Of a stretch of DNA of 64,000 nt, positions 40,589 through 49,224 are shown in pieces (within the stretch, counting starts at the first letter, position 1; each line of letters opens with the position of its first letter). The stretch is from Arthrobacter sp. zg-Y769 (GTDB taxonomy: Bacteria > Actinomycetota > Actinomycetes > Actinomycetales > Micrococcaceae). The stretch is taken from positions 62,001 through 126,000 of the forward strand of contig NZ_JAJJOE010000008.1 in assembly GCF_020907405.1 (NCBI RefSeq), given 5' to 3'. Under the pieces are notes generated by a model. The model did no database searches. It was not told where the DNA came from and worked only from the letters and a program-made list of their open reading frames with translations. Both the position numbers and the translations under genes were made by a program.

Positions 40589-41227
40589 ATGGAGGATCTG
40601 GAGAACATCACTATCCGCAGCGTGTCCGTCAGCGAAATGGACAACAACGTCTATCTGCTCACCGGGAAAGCCTCAGGCGCACAGGTGCTCATCGATGCCG
40701 CCGCCGACTTCCCGGCCATTGCGCGCCTGTTGGCCGAAGGGGCGCAGGACGCCGCGGTTCCGGCGAAGCTGGAACTGATCATCACCACGCACAGCCACTG
40801 GGACCATGTGCGGGCGCTCGCCGAAACGGCAGCGGCCACCGGGGCGCGTACCGCGGCCGGAACGGCGGACATCCCCGACATTGAGGTGCCTACCGTCGTT
40901 TCCCTGGAGCACGGGGACACCGGAACGTTCCCCGACTTCGAGCTGGAGGCGATTTCCCTGCGCGGCCACACGCCCGGTTCCGTGGCCGTGCTCTACCGGG
41001 ATCCCCACGGCCCGGCCCACCTGTTTACCGGGGATTCGCTCTTTCCCGGCGGGCTGGGCAACACGCAGAAGGATCCCGAACGGTTCGCGCAGCTCTACCG
41101 GGACGTATTCGAACGTGTGTTCGATTACCTGCCGGATGACACGGTGGTGCACCCCGGCCACGGCGCCGGCACCACCTTGGGTGCCGAGCGGCCGCATCTG
41201 CGCGAATGGAAGGAACGCGGCTGGTAG
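40589..41227 (+). CDS. MBL-fold metallo-hydrolase (glyoxalase II-like)
   Basis: A 212-residue cytosolic metallo-beta-lactamase fold protein. The metal motif HSHWDH and the later GHTPGS, TGDSLFPGG and HPGHG segments give the full ligand set of two-metal hydrolases. It is related to hydroxyacylglutathione hydrolases, but the substrate is unknown; actinobacteria use mycothiol rather than glutathione. A homologue sits beside uvrA in mycobacteria, so the position is conserved. It appears to be expressed from a leaderless transcript. Confidence 0.9.
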   Translation: MEDLENITIRSVSVSEMDNNVYLLTGKASGAQVLIDAAADFPAIARLLAEGAQDAAVPAKLELIITTHSHWDHVRALAETAAATGARTAAGTADIPDIEVPTVVSLEHGDTGTFPDFELEAISLRGHTPGSVAVLYRDPHGPAHLFTGDSLFPGGLGNTQKDPERFAQLYRDVFERVFDYLPDDTVVHPGHGAGTTLGAERPHLREWKERGW

Positions 41228-41318
41228 CTGCCGCGTTCCATCCCGGGCGATTGACCGGCACCGGGTCCGCGCCCTAGCCTCCAAGAGGGGCCTGCCGTAG
41301 GGATGAGAGCGGATAGCC

Positions 41319-42737
41319 GTGGCCAAATCGTCGTCGTCATCACCGTTACCGTCCAGTCCGGCAGCCCGGCCGCAGATCGGGTTGGTGGCGTGCGTTGCCT
41401 TCGGGGTGGGCACCACGGTGGGGGGCGGCGTCTTCACGCTCTCCGGAACCGCCGTGAACCTGGCCGGTCCGGCCGCCGCAGTCAGCTATCTCCTGGCCGG
41501 CATCGTGATGTTCCTGTGCGCACTGTCCTTCATCGTGGTCTCCACCCGCGCCGGGGAGGGCGAATCCGGCTATGCGCCCGTGGGGTCGATCCTCAGCCCG
41601 TTCTGGCGGTTCATCGTGATGTGGGCCTTTTACCTCAACGGCGCCACGATCATTGCGTATCTGACCGTTTCCTTTGGCGATTACCTGAACGAGTACTTCC
41701 TGCCCGCCGCCGGGACGCTGGTGCTGGCGCTCGCCGTCACCGGCCTGGTGACTGCGCTCAACCTGGGGCCGACGGCGATGGTGGCAAGGGCGGAGACCTG
41801 GATTGTCGGCATCAAGCTGGCGCTGCTGGTGCTGTTTTCCGTCTGGGGCCTGCTCCAGCTGCGGCTACCCCAGCTGGAGCGTCCGCTGCCCGAGGGGGCG
41901 GGCGGGGTGTTTTCGGCCGCCGCCCTACTGTTCACGGCTTATACCGGGTTCAACGTCATTACGAACATGGCCGGTTCGGTAAAAGACCCCCGCAGGACGG
42001 TGCCGCGCGCCATCATGCTGACCATCCTGGTCTCCGGACTTGTCTATCTGGGAACGGTGCTGGCCATGACAGCCAGCGGCATCACCCGGTTCACTTCCAC
42101 CGGTGTCTCACAGGCAGCTGAGATAGTCATGGGGGCCTGGGGCGGGCTGCTGGTGGCCTTCGCGGCGTGCCTGTCAACGCTCTCCGGTGCCAACGCGAAC
42201 GTCTTGGGCGCGTCGGAAATCATGCTTCGCATGGTGGCGCGCGGGGATGTGCCGCCGGTACTGGGACGGCACACCCGTCACGGGCATCCGTACGTGAGCG
42301 TCCTGCTGCTTGCTGCCATCACGGTCCTGCTGGTGGTCCTCAACGACACCACCTTTGTGGTTTCCGTGGCCAACGTCGCGGCCATCATCGCCATGGTGGT
42401 GGTCAGCGTGGCAGCGGCAGTGCTCGGATACCGGAAATGGCCCGGAGAAGGCGCACGGCTGCCGCTGGGACCGGCGGTCCCGATCCTGGCAGCCCTGGCC
42501 GCTGCCGCCCAGCTGCCGTCCCTGAACCCGCCTGCCCTGGTCACCGGCTTCCTGCTGACCGGCCTAGGTGCGGCACTCTACTTCGCAAGGCATCTTCAGC
42601 GCGGCGGGGCCGGCACCCAACTGCACGCCAACAGGCAGATCGACAGCCTGGGCACGCCGCTGATGTCCGCAGCCCGCCGCCCGGACCGGCGGCAGGGCGG
42701 GCGGCGGAAGGTCAGGCCGCCTTCCGGCCCACCATAA
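41319..42737 (+). CDS. APC-family amino acid permease
   Basis: A 472-residue integral membrane protein with about 12 helices, opening with GLVACVAFGVGTTVGGGVFTLSG, the helix-1 Gly-rich substrate-binding motif of the amino acid-polyamine-organocation family. A basic tail (RRPDRRQGGRRKVR) lies in the cytoplasm. Substrate is not predictable. GTG 41319 is the start; the Ser/Pro-rich N-terminus is short. Its end overlaps the convergent tam gene by 26 bp. Confidence 0.88.
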   Translation: MAKSSSSSPLPSSPAARPQIGLVACVAFGVGTTVGGGVFTLSGTAVNLAGPAAAVSYLLAGIVMFLCALSFIVVSTRAGEGESGYAPVGSILSPFWRFIVMWAFYLNGATIIAYLTVSFGDYLNEYFLPAAGTLVLALAVTGLVTALNLGPTAMVARAETWIVGIKLALLVLFSVWGLLQLRLPQLERPLPEGAGGVFSAAALLFTAYTGFNVITNMAGSVKDPRRTVPRAIMLTILVSGLVYLGTVLAMTASGITRFTSTGVSQAAEIVMGAWGGLLVAFAACLSTLSGANANVLGASEIMLRMVARGDVPPVLGRHTRHGHPYVSVLLLAAITVLLVVLNDTTFVVSVANVAAIIAMVVVSVAAAVLGYRKWPGEGARLPLGPAVPILAALAAAAQLPSLNPPALVTGFLLTGLGAALYFARHLQRGGAGTQLHANRQIDSLGTPLMSAARRPDRRQGGRRKVRPPSGPP

Positions 42738-43491
42738 ACAGGCGCCGGAACGGAAAGACCGTCCCCCACGCGTGCTGCGGGTAGGCCGTACGCAGCAGCG
42801 CCGCGTATTCGGCCTCGAACGCCCTGAAGTCCTGGGCGGACAGGGCATCGATGACCGGGCGCAGGGCCGTGCCGCGCACCCATTCCAGGACCGGATCCTC
42901 CCCGGTCAGCACCTGCTGGTAGCTGGTTTCCCAGACATCCGCCTCGAACCCGGCCTCGGTGAACAGGGCTAGATAGTCCGCGGGCTCATCCACCGCGTCG
43001 GCATGGCGGAGCACCCCGTCCAGTTTCGGAGCCCAGGCGGCGCTCGCCGCCAGCTCCCGCATCAGCACGTGCGAGGGTGCGCCGAAGTTGCCCGGCACCT
43101 GCACGGCCAGCCAGGCGCCGTCGCCGAGCTGCCCGGCCCACCGCCGCAGCAGGTCCCGGTGGCCCGGAACCCACTGCAGGGCGGCGTTGGACACCACCAC
43201 GTCCGTACCGGGTTCCGGTTCCCAGTCCTCGATCCGGCCCTGCACGAAGTCCAGGTTCGACGGCGCACCCTCCAGTGCGCGGGCGGAGCCGATCATGTCC
43301 TGCGAGGAATCGATGCCGGTGACCTGCGCCTGCGGCCAGCGGGCGGCGAGCGCGGCGGTGAGGGCACCTGAGCCGCAGCCAAGGTCAACCACACGGGCCG
43401 GAGAGGAAGCCGCTACCCGGGCCGTAAGGTCGAAGAACGGCCGGTCGCGGTGCGAGGAGAACTGCGTGTACTTTTCCGGGTCCCATTTCAT
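42712..43491 (-). CDS. tam: Trans-aconitate 2-methyltransferase
   Basis: SAM-dependent enzyme that methylates trans-aconitate, a spontaneous inhibitor of aconitase. The 259-residue class I methyltransferase opens with the Tam-specific MKWDPEKYTQFSSHRDRPFFDL, then the SAM motif VVDLGCGSGALT and VVSNAALQWVPGH. Length matches the family. It is convergent with the APC gene (26-bp overlap) and 63 bp from the divergent helicase gene. Confidence 0.93.
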   Translation of the reverse strand: MKWDPEKYTQFSSHRDRPFFDLTARVAASSPARVVDLGCGSGALTAALAARWPQAQVTGIDSSQDMIGSARALEGAPSNLDFVQGRIEDWEPEPGTDVVVSNAALQWVPGHRDLLRRWAGQLGDGAWLAVQVPGNFGAPSHVLMRELAASAAWAPKLDGVLRHADAVDEPADYLALFTEAGFEADVWETSYQQVLTGEDPVLEWVRGTALRPVIDALSAQDFRAFEAEYAALLRTAYPQHAWGTVFPFRRLFMVGRKAA

Positions 43492-43554
43492 GGCCCCGAG
43501 CCTATCCGCCGGTCCCCGCGGAAAACGGGACCGGCACGGCCCCGTTAGTCTGGT

Positions 43555-46101
43555 ATGGACATGAAACTTCTTGAGCAGCTAGCCTCCGGCCCGTCCAGCA
43601 CCCGTACCGTTGATCCCGACGAGACCTACACGTCCTTCCTGGAGTGGGTGGAAAGCCGGGGCATGTCGCTGTACCCGGCGCAGGACGAGGCCGTGATGGA
43701 ACTGGTGACGGGCAACAACGTCATCCTGGCCACCCCCACCGGCTCCGGTAAATCCATGGTCGCCATCGCCGCACACTTCTACGCCATGGCGCACGATGAA
43801 CGCAGCTACTACACCGCCCCCATCAAGGCCCTGGTCTCGGAAAAGTTCTTCGCGCTGTGCGAGATCTTCGGTGCCGAGAACGTAGGCATGGTCACCGGCG
43901 ACTCCTCCGTAAACAAGGACGCCCCGATCATCTGCTGCACTGCGGAGATCCTGGCCAACATTGCCCTGCGCGAAGGCGCGGACGCTGACCTGGGCACCGT
44001 CATCATGGACGAGTTCCACTTCTACTCGGACCCGCAGCGCGGGTGGGCCTGGCAGGTTCCGCTGCTGGAGCTGCCGCAGGCGCAGTTCCTGCTGATGTCC
44101 GCCACCCTGGGCGACATGACCCGCATTGCCAACGAGCTCAGTGAACTCACCAACCGGGACACCGTCACGGTCTCCTCCGTGCAGCGGCCCATTCCCCTGC
44201 ATTACTACTATGTGGAGACCCCGGTCCAGGAATCCCTGGAGGAACTGCTGGCCACCAAGCAGGTGCCGGTCTACGTAGTGCACTTCTCCCAGATCGAAGC
44301 CATTGACCGGGCCCAGGCCCTGATGAGCATCAATGTCTGCACCCGCGAGGAAAAGGACCGGATCGCGGAGCTGATTGCCGGCTTCCGGTTCGCCCCCGGC
44401 TTCGGCAAGACCCTGAACCGGCTGGTCCGGCACGGCATCGGCGTGCACCACGCCGGCATGCTGCCCAAGTACCGCCGCCTGGTCGAGCAGCTGGCCCAGG
44501 CCGGCCTGCTGAAGGTCATCTGCGGCACCGACACCCTGGGGGTGGGCATCAACGTGCCCATCCGCACCGTGCTGATCACGGCACTGTCGAAGTACGACGG
44601 CACGCGCACCCGGCCCCTGAAGGTCCGCGAGTTCCACCAGATCGCAGGCCGCGCCGGGCGGGCCGGCTACGACACGGCCGGCACCGTCGTCGTGCAGGCA
44701 CCGGAACACGTGATCGAAAACGTCAAGGCCATGGCCAAGGCGCAGGCGAAGTTCGGCGATGACCAGAAGAAGCTGCGCCAGGTGGTGAAGAAGAAGCCGC
44801 AGGCCGGATTCGTGTCCTGGGGCAAGCCCACCTTCGAGAAGCTCGTGGACGGCACCCCGGAACCGCTGACCTCCAGCTTCAACATCACCCACTCCATGCT
44901 GCTGAACCTGCTGGAGCGTCCGGGCGATCCGTTCACCGCCGCCAAGAAGCTGCTCACGAACAACCATGAGACCCGGTCCTCGCAGCTGGCCCTGATGAAG
45001 AAGGCCCTGAGTATCTACCGGGAGCTGAAGACCGCCGGGATTGTGGAGGTACTGCCGGAGCCCGACGCCGACGGCCGCACCGTCCGCCTGAAGGTGCACC
45101 TGCAGCCGAACTTTGCCCTGAACCAGCCGCTGTCCCCGTTTGCCATGGCCTCCCTGGAGATCCTGGACCCGGACAGCCCGTCCTACGCCCTGGACGTGGT
45201 GTCCGTGATCGAGGCGATCATGGAAAAGCCCCGGCAGGTCCTCTCCGCCCAGGAGAAGAAGGCACGCGGCGAGGCGATCGCTGCCATGAAGTCCCAGGGC
45301 ATCGAGTACGACGAGCGGATGGCCCTGCTCGAGGAAGTCACCTACCCGCAGCCGCTGGCCGAGCTCCTGGAGCAGTCCTTCGAGGTGTACCGTTCGGGTG
45401 CCCCCTGGCTGGGCGAGTTCGAACTCAGCCCGAAGTCGATTGTCCGGGATATGTACGAGCGGGCCATGAGCTTCGGCGAGTACGTGCAGTTCTACTCGCT
45501 GGCCCGCTCCGAAGGCGTGCTGCTGCGCTACCTCTCGGACACCTACAAGGCCCTGCTGCACACCGTCCCGCCGGAACGGCTGCGCGAAGACCTGGAAGAC
45601 ATCATCGAGTGGCTGGGCGAACTGGTCCGCCAGACCGATTCCTCCCTGCTGGACGAATGGGAAGAGCTGACCAGCGGCATCAACCCCGACGCCACCAACG
45701 AACCGCTGCTGCCTCCGGTGCCGGACCGGCTGACCGCCAACGTCCGGGCCTTCCGGGTCATGGTGCGCAATGAGATGTTCTCGCGGGTGAAGCTCTTCGC
45801 CGACGAGGACGACCGCGCGCTCGGCGAGCTCGACGGCGACGCCGGCTGGGACGCCGACCGCTGGGCCGACGTGCTGGACGCCTACTTCGAGGAGCACGAG
45901 GACATTGACGACGGCCCGGACGGCCGCGGCCCCAACCTGCTGATCATCAAGGAACTGCCCGGTAAATGGGAAGTCCGGCAGATCTTCAAGGACCCGGCCA
46001 ACCACCTGGACTGGGGCATCACCGCCGAAGTGGACCTGGCGGCGTCGGACGAGGCCGGCAGCCCGGTCATCAAGGTGATCACCGCCGGACGGCTGGATTA
46101 G
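43555..46101 (+). CDS. DEAD/DEAH-box RNA helicase with DUF3516 domain
   Basis: Superfamily 2 helicase of 848 residues: Walker A ATPTGSGKS, motif II VIMDEFHFY, motif III LLMSATLGD, and motif VI QIAGRAGRAGYD, followed by a ~400-residue DUF3516 C-terminal region. It belongs to the Ski2-like/HelY-related actinobacterial helicases, presumed to act in RNA metabolism. ATG 43555 or 43561 could be used; TAGTCT at 43546-43551 is a -10 so close to both that a leaderless mRNA is likely. No partner gene identifies a pathway. Confidence 0.92.
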   Translation: MDMKLLEQLASGPSSTRTVDPDETYTSFLEWVESRGMSLYPAQDEAVMELVTGNNVILATPTGSGKSMVAIAAHFYAMAHDERSYYTAPIKALVSEKFFALCEIFGAENVGMVTGDSSVNKDAPIICCTAEILANIALREGADADLGTVIMDEFHFYSDPQRGWAWQVPLLELPQAQFLLMSATLGDMTRIANELSELTNRDTVTVSSVQRPIPLHYYYVETPVQESLEELLATKQVPVYVVHFSQIEAIDRAQALMSINVCTREEKDRIAELIAGFRFAPGFGKTLNRLVRHGIGVHHAGMLPKYRRLVEQLAQAGLLKVICGTDTLGVGINVPIRTVLITALSKYDGTRTRPLKVREFHQIAGRAGRAGYDTAGTVVVQAPEHVIENVKAMAKAQAKFGDDQKKLRQVVKKKPQAGFVSWGKPTFEKLVDGTPEPLTSSFNITHSMLLNLLERPGDPFTAAKKLLTNNHETRSSQLALMKKALSIYRELKTAGIVEVLPEPDADGRTVRLKVHLQPNFALNQPLSPFAMASLEILDPDSPSYALDVVSVIEAIMEKPRQVLSAQEKKARGEAIAAMKSQGIEYDERMALLEEVTYPQPLAELLEQSFEVYRSGAPWLGEFELSPKSIVRDMYERAMSFGEYVQFYSLARSEGVLLRYLSDTYKALLHTVPPERLREDLEDIIEWLGELVRQTDSSLLDEWEELTSGINPDATNEPLLPPVPDRLTANVRAFRVMVRNEMFSRVKLFADEDDRALGELDGDAGWDADRWADVLDAYFEEHEDIDDGPDGRGPNLLIIKELPGKWEVRQIFKDPANHLDWGITAEVDLAASDEAGSPVIKVITAGRLD

Positions 46102-46104
46102 GCT
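46099..46104 (+). promoter_or_regulatory. -10 element for a leaderless GNAT gene
   Basis: TAGGCT overlaps the helicase stop codon and ends 7 nt before ATG 46112, consistent with a leaderless start. Read-through from the helicase is also possible. Confidence 0.45.
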
Positions 46105-46111
46105 GGAACCC

Positions 46112-46597
46112 ATGCAGATCCGTCCCGCACGCCGGGAAGACGTCCCCGTCATCCTCGAGCTGATCCATGACCTGGCCATCTACGAAAAAGAGCCGCACGC
46201 GGTGAAGAACACCGTCCAGGCACTGGAAGCGAACCTCTTCGGCGAGCATCCGGCCATCTTCGCCCATGTGGCGGTTGACCGGGGCACGGTGCAGGGCTTC
46301 GCTCTCTGGTTCCTGAACTACTCCACCTGGGAGGGCGTGCACGGCATCTACCTCGAAGACCTCTACGTGCGGCCCGAAGCGCGGGCCAGGGGCATCGGGA
46401 AGGCGCTGCTGCGCACACTGGCGGAAACCGCCGTCGAGCGAGGCTACGCCCGCGTCGAGTGGTGCGTGCTGAACTGGAACGAGCCCTCCATCGGCTTCTA
46501 CAAATCCCTGGGTGCCGTCCCGCAGGACGACTGGACCACCTTCCGGCTCACCGGGGACGCGCTGGCCTCCTTCGGCAGTCCCGGGGCGGCGGAGTGA
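46112..46597 (+). CDS. GNAT-family N-acetyltransferase (SSAT-like)
   Basis: A 161-residue acetyltransferase. The acetyl-CoA-binding motif A is LYVRPEARARGIGKALLRTLA, and the upstream WFLNYSTWEGVHGIYLEDLYV resembles diamine/spermidine acetyltransferases. The amine substrate is a guess from that similarity. Its stop overlaps the next gene start (GTGA), so it is translationally coupled to the S33 peptidase. Confidence 0.88.
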   Translation: MQIRPARREDVPVILELIHDLAIYEKEPHAVKNTVQALEANLFGEHPAIFAHVAVDRGTVQGFALWFLNYSTWEGVHGIYLEDLYVRPEARARGIGKALLRTLAETAVERGYARVEWCVLNWNEPSIGFYKSLGAVPQDDWTTFRLTGDALASFGSPGAAE

Positions 46598-47904
46598 CGG
46601 CACCCGTTCCGCACACGGCGTCGCGCACGTACCCGGTGCGCGGGATGAACGTGACGGACCACTGGTTTACGGTGCCGCTGGACCACGCGGTTCCGGACGG
46701 TGAGACCATCACCGTCTTTGCCCGCGAATACGTCGACGCCGAATTCGCCGAAGCGCGGGAGCTGCCGTGGCTGCTGTACCTGCAGGGCGGGCCGGGCGGC
46801 AAGGGCAGCCGGCTGCTGCAGTTCGGCGGCTGGACGAAGGCAGCGGCAAAGCACTTCCGCATCCTGATGCTGGACCAGCGCGGCACCGGGCTCTCCACTC
46901 CGGCGGACCGGCAGACCCTGCCGCTGCGCGGGGACGCCCCGGCGCAGGCGGAGTACCTCACCCATTTCCGGGCCGATTCCATCGTCGCCGACGCCGAACT
47001 GATACGGCAGGCGCTCGGTTCCGGACCCTGGAGCACTTACGGGCAGAGCTACGGCGGCTTCTGCACCCTGACCTACCTGTCCTTCGCCCCCGAGGGACTG
47101 CGCGAATGCCTCATCACCGGCGGCCTGGCACCCCTGACGGGTCCCGCGGACCGGGTCTACGAGGCAACCTTCCGGCGCGTGGCCGCACGCAACGCGGAGT
47201 ACTTCCAGCGCTACCCGGAAGACCGGGAGACCACCACGCGGATTGCCCGGCACCTGTCTGAGGTCCCGGAGTTCCTGCCGTCCGGGGAGCGCCTGAGTGT
47301 GCGGCGCTTCCAGATGGCCGGCTCCTACCTGGGCGGCAACACCCGGATAGACGGCCTGCATTACCTGCTGCGGGAAGCCTTCGTTCCCGCCCCCGACGGC
47401 GAACGCCTCTCCGATACCTTCCTGGAAACAGTCCACGGGCTGGTCAGCCGGGCGGCGAATCCGCTGTACGCGCTGATGCACGAGTCCATCTACGGGCAGG
47501 GCGAGGCCACCAACTGGGCTGCGGAGCGCGTGCTGGAGTCCTTCCCCGAGTTCGAACCCACGGCGCCAGAACCGCTGTACACCGGTGAGATGGTCTACCC
47601 CTGGTACTTCGAGGAGGACCCGGCGCTGCTCCCGCTTCGGGAAACGGCCGAGCTGCTGGCCAGCAAATCCGACTGGGGTCCCCTGTACGACACTGCGCAG
47701 CTGGCACGCAACACCGTGCCCGTGGCCGCCGCCGTCTACACGGATGACATTTACGTGGACCGGGACCTGTCGCTGGAGACGGCGGCATCCGTCAAGGGAC
47801 TGCAGGTCTGGGAAAGCGCTGACTTCCACCACGACGGCATTGCCGACGACGGCGAAGCGATCTTGAACCGCCTGCTGGGCATGGTCCGTGGCGGGGGCGG
47901 ATAG
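46594..47904 (+). CDS. S33-family alpha/beta hydrolase (proline iminopeptidase-like)
   Basis: About 436 residues from GTG 46594. It carries the oxyanion-hole region LYLQGGPGGKG, the LDQRGTGLS segment, the nucleophile elbow GQSYGG, and a C-terminal catalytic His in DFHHDGIADD. This is the S33 prolyl aminopeptidase layout; it probably frees N-terminal residues from peptides. ATG 46645 is another possible start. It is coupled to the GNAT gene and ended by a bidirectional terminator. No signal peptide seen. Confidence 0.87.
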   Translation: MTAPVPHTASRTYPVRGMNVTDHWFTVPLDHAVPDGETITVFAREYVDAEFAEARELPWLLYLQGGPGGKGSRLLQFGGWTKAAAKHFRILMLDQRGTGLSTPADRQTLPLRGDAPAQAEYLTHFRADSIVADAELIRQALGSGPWSTYGQSYGGFCTLTYLSFAPEGLRECLITGGLAPLTGPADRVYEATFRRVAARNAEYFQRYPEDRETTTRIARHLSEVPEFLPSGERLSVRRFQMAGSYLGGNTRIDGLHYLLREAFVPAPDGERLSDTFLETVHGLVSRAANPLYALMHESIYGQGEATNWAAERVLESFPEFEPTAPEPLYTGEMVYPWYFEEDPALLPLRETAELLASKSDWGPLYDTAQLARNTVPVAAAVYTDDIYVDRDLSLETAASVKGLQVWESADFHHDGIADDGEAILNRLLGMVRGGGG

Positions 47905-47927
47905 GCCCCATAGACAAAACAGACAAC

Positions 47928-47966
47928 AGCAGGTCCCCGGCAGTTCAGTTTGCCGGGGACCTGCTG
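47928..47966. terminator. Bidirectional terminator
   Basis: Perfect 16-bp arms CAGCAGGTCCCCGGCA / TGCCGGGGACCTGCTG with an 8-nt loop, between the S33 peptidase stop and the convergent small gene. Confidence 0.82.
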
Positions 47967-48004
47967 CGTGAGTCTGTGTTTGTTTCTGTGGTGTCCCGGG
48001 GCCG

Positions 48005-48184
48005 CTAGAGCGGACGGTCAGCCAGTTTCCGGACCCATTCCGGGGTGGGCTTGCCGAGCTTGCGGTCGGTAGTGAGGCGGAGCCGTGCGGCCCGGATCTG
48101 TACCCGTTCGCGGTCCCGATCACGTTCAGCCTGATCGGCGGGGGTCTTAGAACCGCGTACCAGCGGCAGTGCTGCTGTTGTCAT
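48005..48184 (-). CDS. Small basic hypothetical protein
   Basis: A 59-residue protein from ATG 48184, which has CGGAGGAGG upstream, a strong ribosome-binding site. It is highly charged (many Arg/Asp/Glu: ADQAERDRDRERVQIRAARLRL) and ends KPTPEWVRKLADRPL. It has no membrane segment or known motif. It overlaps the upstream membrane protein gene by 38 bp, so translation is probably coupled. Not recognised; could bind nucleic acid or the partner protein. Confidence 0.6.
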   Translation of the reverse strand: MTTAALPLVRGSKTPADQAERDRDRERVQIRAARLRLTTDRKLGKPTPEWVRKLADRPL

Positions 48185-48614
48185 CGTCAGCCTCCTCCGT
48201 TCCGGGTGCGCTCGTGATGCTTTCATTCTGGCTCATATCGCCGTTCGAGTCCACTATCGCCGTCAGGGGGCGCGCCCACGCGATGCTGAGGATCGCCGCT
48301 TCCTCGGTTCCGGCCAGGTCGCTCTGGGCCAGCAGGTCCAGGACACCCAGTCCCGTTTCCTGCCGCCGGGGATCATCCGACAGGGAGGCCTCGATGGCCC
48401 ACTGGGCACGGGTCCACCACTCCGACCGCTGATCCGCCTTCCGGCGCTGCTCCAGTGTCTTCCAGCCCACGAAGAAGGTCAGGGCACCGGCGAGCAGGAC
48501 GGCCAGCGGGCCCAGGGCGGCGAGGATCTCCCACCAGGGCGCACTGCCGGCCGGAGCAGCCGCAGCCGCCTCCGATGGCAGGGTAGGCGGCGGCGTAGGT
48601 GGCGGAGAGAACAT
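48147..48614 (-). CDS. Hypothetical single-pass membrane protein
   Basis: About 155 residues from ATG 48614 (AAGG 7 nt upstream; GTG 48620 is the alternative). Pro/Ala-rich N-terminus, one membrane helix (ILAALGPLAVLLAGALTFFVGW), then a soluble helical segment (EQRRKADQRSEWWTRAQWAIEASLSDD) and an acidic low-complexity tail. The layout with RRKADQRSEWWxRxQWA recurs in hypothetical actinobacterial membrane proteins; function unknown. It probably forms a two-gene operon with the small basic protein. Confidence 0.68.
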   Translation of the reverse strand: MFSPPPTPPPTLPSEAAAAAPAGSAPWWEILAALGPLAVLLAGALTFFVGWKTLEQRRKADQRSEWWTRAQWAIEASLSDDPRRQETGLGVLDLLAQSDLAGTEEAAILSIAWARPLTAIVDSNGDMSQNESITSAPGTEEADDDNSSTAAGTRF

Positions 48615-48651
48615 ATCCACACCTTAGCGGCCGCCTCTGACACTCCTGGCC

Positions 48652-49224
48652 TTAGGTGCTGCCAGCCGGCGGTCCAGCCGCCGTCCAGAACGCGTAGGCG
48701 GACAACGTCAGTCCGTCGGCTATCTCCCCTGCCGCCATCAGGTCCGGGAAGCTCTCCACGGGGACCCAGCGGAACTTATCTATTTCGCCGTCACGCGCGA
48801 GCGGTTTCGCGGACCTGGCCACAGCGGCCCCGACAACCACGGCATGGCCCTGCAAAAGCGAGCTGTCTGCCCAGACGGAGCCCAGTACCCGGAAGCGGGT
48901 CCCCTGCAGCCCGGTTTCCTCCTCCAGCTCACGTCCTGCGTCATGGAGGGCCGGCTCCTGGTCCGTTCCGGGGCCGGCAGGGCTTCCGAACCCCCGCGGA
49001 AACTCCAGAAAGCTGCGCCCGGCTGCAGGCCTGAAGTGCTCCACCATGGCAAAGTGGCCGTCGGCGACGGCGACAATCACCACGCCGGGCGTCCCGTGTT
49101 CCGCAACAAGCCGGTGCTGCAGCCAGGATCTTCCGTTGCGGGTGACCTCTTCCGTCCAAAGTTCAAGGCTTGGCGGTCCGGGCCACGCATAAACCAGCCG
49201 CTGACCCGGTAAAGGCACCGGCAT
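48652..49224 (-). CDS. NUDIX hydrolase (ADP-ribose pyrophosphatase-like)
   Basis: A 190-residue nucleoside-diphosphate-linked hydrolase. The Nudix box is visible as G...EPALHDAGRELEEETGL, with the upstream FLEFPRGFG segment typical of ADP-ribose or nucleotide-sugar hydrolases. The frame extends 74 codons further, but ATG 49224 overlaps the upstream stop (TGATG) and is the sensible start. It is therefore coupled to the uncharacterised 457-residue protein. Substrate not inferable. Confidence 0.88.
   Translation of the reverse strand: MPVPLPGQRLVYAWPGPPSLELWTEEVTRNGRSWLQHRLVAEHGTPGVVIVAVADGHFAMVEHFRPAAGRSFLEFPRGFGSPAGPGTDQEPALHDAGRELEEETGLQGTRFRVLGSVWADSSLLQGHAVVVGAAVARSAKPLARDGEIDKFRWVPVESFPDLMAAGEIADGLTLSAYAFWTAAGPPAGST

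Noticed and set aside
43579-46179. An 866-codon minus-strand frame opposite the helicase
   Set aside because: Antisense shadow of the DUF3516 helicase gene, whose motifs are all intact on the plus strand.
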